Source: Nemophila menziesii
Lineage: Eukaryota; Streptophyta; Magnoliopsida; Boraginales; Hydrophyllaceae
NCBI GenBank assembly: GCA_029959085.1
Contig: JARWIR010000042.1
Coordinates: 5,116,544 to 5,180,543 of the forward strand
DNA: 64,000 nt
Direction of reading: 5' to 3'
Under the pieces are notes generated by a model, which worked only from the letters and a program-made list of their open reading frames with translations, made no database searches and was not told the origin of the DNA. A program made the position numbers and the translations under genes. Shown here piece by piece: positions 58,448 through 64,000 of the stretch (positions are counted from its first letter, which is position 1; each line of letters begins with the position of its first letter).

Positions 58448-58532
<85 letters not shown>
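58448..58532. repeat. (TC)n microsatellite
   Basis: About 85 bp of TC, ending eight bases before the LINE ORF1 start. It may lie in that LINE's 5' untranslated region. Confidence 0.97.
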
Positions 58533-58534
<2 letters not shown>

Positions 58535-58539
58535 ATTCA

Positions 58540-59230
58540 ATGGCTAAACTTCAAGAATCGAGTTTGTTTTTTTTATAACGAGCTTAATAATGATGTTGAT
58601 GAAACTTTTACACTCTCACCGGACAAGAGTGAAAAATATGTAGCGTATGACGAAGCCAAACTCTTTGTCAGAATGATTGCTTCTGGATCTATTAGCTTTA
58701 CCTACCCGCGTTCTATTGCAATCAAACATTAGGGTGTCAAAGGCAAACTTTCTATTGAGAAGCGAGGTCATAATGTATGTATTCTAAATTTGATAACAAA
58801 GAAGATTGCGATAGGGTTTGAGAAAATAGGCTTTATCAAGTTTTTGAGTTGCATGACCTTGTCCAACAATGGTATGAAGTGATAAGGAACCCAGAAATTT
58901 TCGAGTTTACTTCGTTTTGGGTTTGTATTGATGGTATTCCGACGACTTTCTTGAAAGAGAGTAACGTTAAGAAGATAGTTGATAAGTTGGGTAAGGTTGA
59001 AGATCTCATTCTTCCTCAACCAAAAAATTATCGCGATTACTTTACGGTGGGAGTTCGAGTTTCTTGGCCTATCAATAAGCCTCTTCTCTCGGGATTTCAT
59101 TTTGTTCAAAAACATAGAAAGCCAAAATAGACATCTTATAAATATGAGAAATTGTTTGATTTCTACTATGCTTGTGGTCTGACGTCTCACGGGGAAACCG
59201 AGTGTGAGAACCATACTGGGTTAGGGTTCC
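58540..59230 (+). pseudogene. LINE ORF1 (DUF4283 and zinc-knuckle type)
   Basis: It starts MAKLQESSLFF and shifts frame in a T run. It continues with the order of plant L1 ORF1: FTLSPDKSEKYVAYDEAK, WVCIDGIPTTFLKESNVKKI (family W.R..GIPL..W....L..I), VGVRVSWPINKPLLSGF and a knuckle with FDFYYACGLTSHGETECE (family F.Y..CG..GH....C). Several stops and shifts make it dead. This is the RNA-binding protein of the LINE. Confidence 0.82.
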
Positions 59231-60830
59231 TGAAAATCTGACCACCGTGAAGGGTAGAGGAGGAGGATTTGCAAAAATTTGAAATGGGTAAAAAAACTCA
59301 AAGGAAAATAAAAAACACTTTTTGGTAATAAAGCTGTTGTTTTGGGTTTGGCTTAGAGAAAGACTAATTCTTCTTTGGGTAAGGAGAAAGAAGATGCGTT
59401 GACAAAATTAATGACCAGTCAAATGATACTTACTTTAAGAAGGTCAATATGTCTCGCGAATTAAGACCCATTGAATTGGTAGATGACTCTTTTATTAACA
59501 AGCCCAACCTGATGCGTGATGGGCCATCAACTCTCAAGGGTTCTATTTCTTTTGACTCCCCCGTCAAGACTTAACATTCATATCCCAATTATTTAGAAAC
59601 CTAATAATGTCTCTATCGCTCGATATATCACAGAAAAATTGAGCCATCTTCTCCAGTTTGGTTTGCTTGAGGAAGAGAAAATTAGAATAAGACAGCTTCG
59701 TCTGGATCTGGGTTTGGGTTATAATGCCTCATCTGCTTCATCGACAACTCCTATCTCAATTTATGTTGATAAGCTGATGGTTGACGAAGTGGTGAGAAGG
59801 TCGAGGAATCAGTTGAGATGTGTGAGGATTTCAAGGAAGTGGATGAAGATGTGGGTCAATTGTATGATGATGAAGAGAAACAAATTGATGAGGTTTGTGG
59901 GGTTGTTCCACAACAACCCAAACGGAGATATAATCCTCTATTGGAACTGTCAAGGGCTGGTACGCCTTTGACAAAGTTGGCATTGCTCGACTCGATTAAA
60001 CAGAATCCTACCGAGGTACTTTTTATTAATTTGAAACTAAACAACACTTTTCATTTATTGAGATATTGAGCTTTAAAACTGGTATGAATAGTATTGCATA
60101 CATAGACCCGGTAGACAAGTCGGGGGGATTGGCTGTTTTGGCTAAGAAAGATTGTAAGATAGAACAAATTTCTTGTTCCTCGAATATTATTCACTGTAAA
60201 GTTGATATATTGGGTACGGGAGAAGTTTTGGTGTCTTTTTTATGGCCCACCTACTCAAGCTGATAAACCCAAATTTATCTCTAAAATAAAATTATTGAAT
60301 CCCATTAATTCCATATGGTGTGTTATAGGTGATTTTAACTTTATTAGGAATTCCTCTGAAAAGATGGAAGGGAATAGACGTAATAAACACAACATAAAGT
60401 TATTTAATGACTTCATAAACCTCCTTCAACTATTTGAATTGCTCCAAAAAGGTGTTACATTCACTTGGAGTAATAAGAGAAAAGGGGGATATCTGGTTGA
60501 GGAAATCCTTGATAGAGCTATGGTTAATGATAACTGGCTTTCACTTGTATCTGATAGTTGGGGTTGCTTCCCACCCAACTGTTGGGTCTGACCACTATCC
60601 CCTATTGCTTTATTTGAATAATGATCATGATAAGCTTATGAGTAGATTTATATTAGACAAGAACTATCTTACTATGGAATCTTGTGATGACCTTATCGTT
60701 CATAGTTTGGAAACATATAAAAAGTTAGTTGGTAAAGGTATTGCAAGATTCCATAGAAAAATTAAAAGTCTCTCCTTTGATCATACTAGATGGGTTAGGA
60801 GAGTTACTTTAAATTAAAGAATTTTGATTA
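59231..60830 (+). pseudogene. LINE ORF2 endonuclease part; element ends abruptly
   Basis: After a degenerate linker, the text ILYWNCQG (59937-; family NCRGL), SGGLAVLAKKDCK (family GGLALLW), FIYGPP/FLYGPPTQADK, WCVIGDFNFI (the endonuclease GDFN box, about 60315) and LFELLQKGVTFTWSNKRKGG (family DL...G..FTW.N) follow in order. SDHYPLLL (the SDH catalytic box) is at about 60586. These belong to the APE-type endonuclease. The sequence stops at about 60830, and no reverse transcriptase follows. Frame shifts are present. Confidence 0.82.
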
Positions 60831-60849
60831 AAAATACTATGTTGGAATT

Positions 60850-61740
60850 GGAGAACTTGTCTAATCCAAACAAATATCCAAAATACTTTTTTTCAAATAA
60901 ATAATATCATAAGAAAATATTTAGTTTCCATAATTAAGAAATTATATAATCAATACATTCCTAAATTAAAAAATTCTAAAATTAGAGTATTTCTATAATT
61001 ATAATATTTTCTTTTCTAAAACTAAACTATTCCCTAATTTTTCCTATTTTATAAAATAGAATCAAATCACTTTCTTTACTCGTTTAACCTGAATGTCTAT
61101 AAAAACAAATTTAATTAGAAATCGGGGGTTAAAAAGCATGAATAAAAATAGTGGGTTGACAATACATAAATAGTCGGCGACACTGCCAAAACCGTGGTTG
61201 GCCGTGCAAAAACTGTGAGTTACACCACGAAAACTGTGGGTTAACAGTGCCAAAACAGTGGGTGACGGTGCTTAAGTAGTGGGTTGACAATACAAAAACA
61301 TGAGATGATAGTACAAAATAGTAGGTTGACGGTAAAAAAAAGTATATAATCGGAAAAATTGAAAAAATTCTAATAAACAATGAAATAAAAAGTAAACGTT
61401 TAAAAACAATGAAAACCTAAAACTCGTCTCTTTTACACTCACATGCACTCGAAAAAAAAAAGTAAACGTTAAAATATAATGAAACATAAAACGTAAAAAT
61501 CATCTCTTTCACACTCGCATTGAACAAAAAGAAGATAACAGTAACGTTGAAAACAATGAAACAGAAAACCTAAAGCTCATCTCTTTACACTCACACTGAA
61601 TAAAAAAGAAAAAAAGTAAACATTGTTAACAATGAAAAATAAAATCGAAAACTCATTCCCTCAAAAACAAAAATTACTACTTTTTTAACATTAATATGGG
61701 CTCTTTAATTGATATAAGGTAATTATTAATTTTTGAGTTA
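60850..61740. repeat. third copy of the MULE-family body with degenerate minisatellite
   Basis: The start shares ccaaacaaatatccaaaata with the left end of element B. The text at 60900-61060 matches 34600-34720. The minisatellite (61141-61335) has the theme agtgggttgacaatacaaaa, as at 34850-34990. It ends ttattagcttataaagacc. Confidence 0.65.
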
Positions 61741-62130
61741 TTAGCTTATAAAGACCAAATACCCAAACCCAACCTTTATGATTTATGAAGTCCATTTTTC
61801 CCCCTAAAAAGTCCAATTTTTTTATATTTTACCTTTTCTACCCTTAATTATAATTAAGAATTAAACTTATCCTATATATTAAAAATATTAATTTTAAATT
61901 AAGAAAAAAAAGTCAACGTTAAAAAACAATTATACATAAAACAAAATATAAAAAAGTAAACGTTGAAAAACAATGAAAGAAAAGAAAAAACATTGAAAAA
62001 CAATGAAACATAAAACTAAAACTCATCTCCTCGCACTAGTAAGGAAAAGAAAATTAAACACTTAAAAACAATGAGACATAAAACCTAAAACTTATATCTT
62101 CACACTTGCATTGAAACAAAAGACAAAAAT
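61385..62130. repeat. degenerate tandem repeat of about 75 bp, in two blocks
   Basis: The phrase aaagtaaacgtt...aaaacaatgaaacataaaacctaaaactcatctcttcacact (written here in outline) recurs at about 61389, 61461, 61537 and 61613, then again from 61905 to 62120. A MULE-end-like sequence separates the blocks. Confidence 0.7.
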
Positions 62131-62950
62131 AAATCTCTTCACCTCACCTTCTTTCTACCAAGTTGTTCACTCTCCTGCGCAAGAAAACCGCCGCATTGAG
62201 AGTCCATTATCCACCATTATCAACCCGATTTGGCTAAACCATAAACAATTGAAGAACCTAAATTAAGGTAAAAATTAAATTCTGACCATCGAAACTCTTA
62301 AATTATCAATTTAAGGTAAATAATTAAGGTTCATTTACCTATTAAATCCATAATCCACCAATTTTTAAGGTATATTTTGTTGCATAATTGTAGGTGTAGA
62401 AAAATAACGTTTGTGAAAAAAGACATAAGTTAGATATCTCAAATGAAGAAGAAAAGGACATTTTTTTCAAAATTAAAATACTTTATGGACTAAATCAAGT
62501 GAAAGTTGTATATTTTTGTGAAGTTTTATCATTTGTATTACCGGCCTAGTTGTACTAGATAAAAAAGACTTAGCAGAAGGATTTGAGTTAGAAGAAAGCC
62601 AAAAACGAGGACAAGAATAAGACTTTGTAAAAGTGTAATCAACGCCATATAAAGTCTGATATAAATCTCAATTACACTCTTTTTTCTCGGGATAATTTAA
62701 ATATTTTTCTACCAACCCTTTAAAAATAAGAACATAACGGTAACAATGGGGTAAAAATATATTAACTATATTAGATTTCAAAATACTTTAACTAACTAGC
62801 AAAATAGTATAATTTTTTAAGCTTCACTATAAATAAAGATTAACATACATGTAATTCATCTTCAAGTTAAGTATAATTCATTGAGATTTGTTAGGCTTTA
62901 ATCATTTGTATTACCAACTTAGTTGTACATGGGGCTTTTTTAGGAATTTA
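62131..62950. other. no gene recognised
   Basis: A GC-richer stretch at 62150-62250 looks exon-like (caccttctttctaccaagtt), but no product can be assigned. The rest is AT-rich. Confidence 0.4.
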
Positions 62951-62959
62951 GTTAAAAGC

Positions 62960-63541
62960 ATGGTTCTAAAGGCGTTAGGCTGTACTAGGACAGTCGCCCA
63001 CCTTCGAACGCCTAAGTGGTTAGGCAGCCTATTAATCAGAACTTAGGCGGTCTTTACCTAGACGGTTTTTATATCATTTTATCTTAAATATATATGACTA
63101 ATATAATGATTTGAATAACATTTACATCCTAATATACTTAAAGTAAATCAATTTAACATAAATATCATATATTTTATTATCAAATAATAATAATTCATTA
63201 TTATTAACCTAAAAATGTCCAATTCAATAAATCTAGACTTGAAAATTGAAAAATCCTACCTTCTTAATTTTCTCGCGCGTTTAAACTCTAACCTAAGTAG
63301 TTTTTCTATATTTTTCTTATGTGTTGGGTTGGATTAGATTGAATTAGTTATTTATAAGCTAGCATGCTAGGTAGTATTCAAGTTAGACAACCCATTAATC
63401 TAGTTGGGTAGTTTATTAATTGAATTATGCGTAGATGAACCTTCCAGTCACTTTCAAGAGAAATTCTAGGCGGATCGCACTTTGAAACGTCTAGCGGAGC
63501 GACTAGCCTAGTTGGGTAGGCGGCCTTCTTTTAAAACACCG
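62960..63541. mobile_element. non-autonomous element with 9-bp target duplication, MULE-type size
   Basis: The direct repeat gttaaaagc lies at 62951-62959 and 63542-63550. The ends are atggttctaaaggcgttagg and ggcggccttcttttaaaaca, imperfect inverted partners. Subterminal stretches carry gcctaagtggttaggcagcc-like and aggcgga-like small dyads. It is non-coding. Confidence 0.8.
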
Positions 63542-63550
63542 GTTAAAAGC

Positions 63551-63765
63551 CATCTAGAATATGGGTGGTTTTTTGGCGTTTTGGGGCTTCAAATTTAATT
63601 TAGAGCCCAAAGTCCAAGTTTGTAATCCGGTTGCTTTATAACCCAAATCACAAACCAATTTGAATTAGAGAGTGAATAGAAGCAATAAGAAACGTTAATA
63701 TAAATGCTTAACTAGAATTTAATTATACGCAACCAAAAGATTAGCTTTACATAGTACTCTAGTAG
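63551..63765. other. no gene seen
   Basis: AT-rich and non-coding. Confidence 0.4.
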
Positions 63766-63769
63766 GGTG

Positions 63770-64000
63770 AAGCCCCCGTGAAGCCCCTGATCTTTCGCCA
63801 AAGTGCAGAAACCGCCCCTTATCTTTTTTTTCTCCAAAAAACGCCCTTTAAGAAACTTTTTTTGTCACCGTTAGCCCTTTTTTCGATTTTCTGTTAGTTG
63901 ACCGTTAGTCAATGCCATTTGGCGCCACGTCAGTGCCAACTCAGCTCCACCTAGGCACGATGTCAAAACCATTTACACATCATTATTATTATTTTATTAA
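63770..64000. repeat. start of a common plant repeat, cut by the window end
   Basis: Starts gtgaagcccccgtgaagccc, with cgccccttatctttttt, ttagttgaccgttagtcaat and ggcgccacgtcagtgcc. This wording (…cccctgatcttt…, gttagtcaa, cacgtcag) is typical of termini of plant DNA transposons. Only the first part is visible. Confidence 0.45.

Noticed and set aside
58342..58578. Ser-Leu frame before LINE ORF1
   Set aside because: Product of the TC repeat; the LINE ORF1 starts after it in another frame.

Overview
The window reads as nuclear DNA of a flowering plant, probably a eudicot. It is AT-rich, has few genes, and its real genes have plant intron structure and belong to plant families. Most of it is layered, decayed transposable elements: L1-type LINEs, one LTR-bearing Copia element, hAT-type and Mutator-type (MULE) DNA elements, MITEs, tRNA-type SINEs and microsatellites. 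No bacterial, organellar or CRISPR features were seen. I could not name the species.

Only two genes look intact. (1) At 16956-21559 (+) there is a five-exon HOTHEAD-like GMC oxidoreductase of 598 aa. All intron boundaries are GT-AG and in phase. (2) At 43043-43831 (+) there is a single-exon NHL (NDR1/HIN1-like, LEA_2) membrane protein of 262 aa. Both have a TATA box at a normal distance. They are unrelated, and no operon-like logic links the genes in this window.

Layout. 1-2.1 kb: short tandem repeats. 2.1-9.5 kb: a large MULE-like element with a nested LTR-type repeat, then a 1 kb foldback MULE with a 10-bp target duplication, then microsatellites and hAT relics. 10-16 kb: a SINE, repeats and a LINE on the minus strand, interrupted by a hAT element with a perfect 8-bp duplication. 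16.5-21.6 kb: the HOTHEAD-like gene. 22.5-25 kb: an unrecognised ORF and a minus-strand LINE. 25-30 kb: copies of one MITE family (one nested in another), a plant mobile domain (PMD) relic, two tandem repeats, a SINE and a LINE. 30.2-35.1 kb: two Pack-MULE-like elements carrying pieces of host genes (RecQ5-like and PPR in one, IQM with its intron in the other), flanking a second PMD relic. 35-40 kb: a Myb/SANT-like relic, a MuDR transposase relic, and a LINE split by a hAT element. 43 kb: the NHL gene. 45.7-49.1 kb: LINE pieces split by a hAT element and a MITE. 49.16-54.51 kb: a Copia element with 623-bp LTRs. 55.5-60.8 kb: a LINE 3' half, a SINE, and a LINE 5' half. 60.8-64 kb: minisatellites, a MULE MITE with a 9-bp duplication, and the start of another repeat.

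The least expected signals are host-gene fragments captured at the DNA level in the MULE-like elements, and at least five tiny poly(A/T) insertions of 14-25 bp, each bounded by direct repeats of 15-19 bp. The latter look like extreme 5' truncations made by the LINE/SINE machinery.
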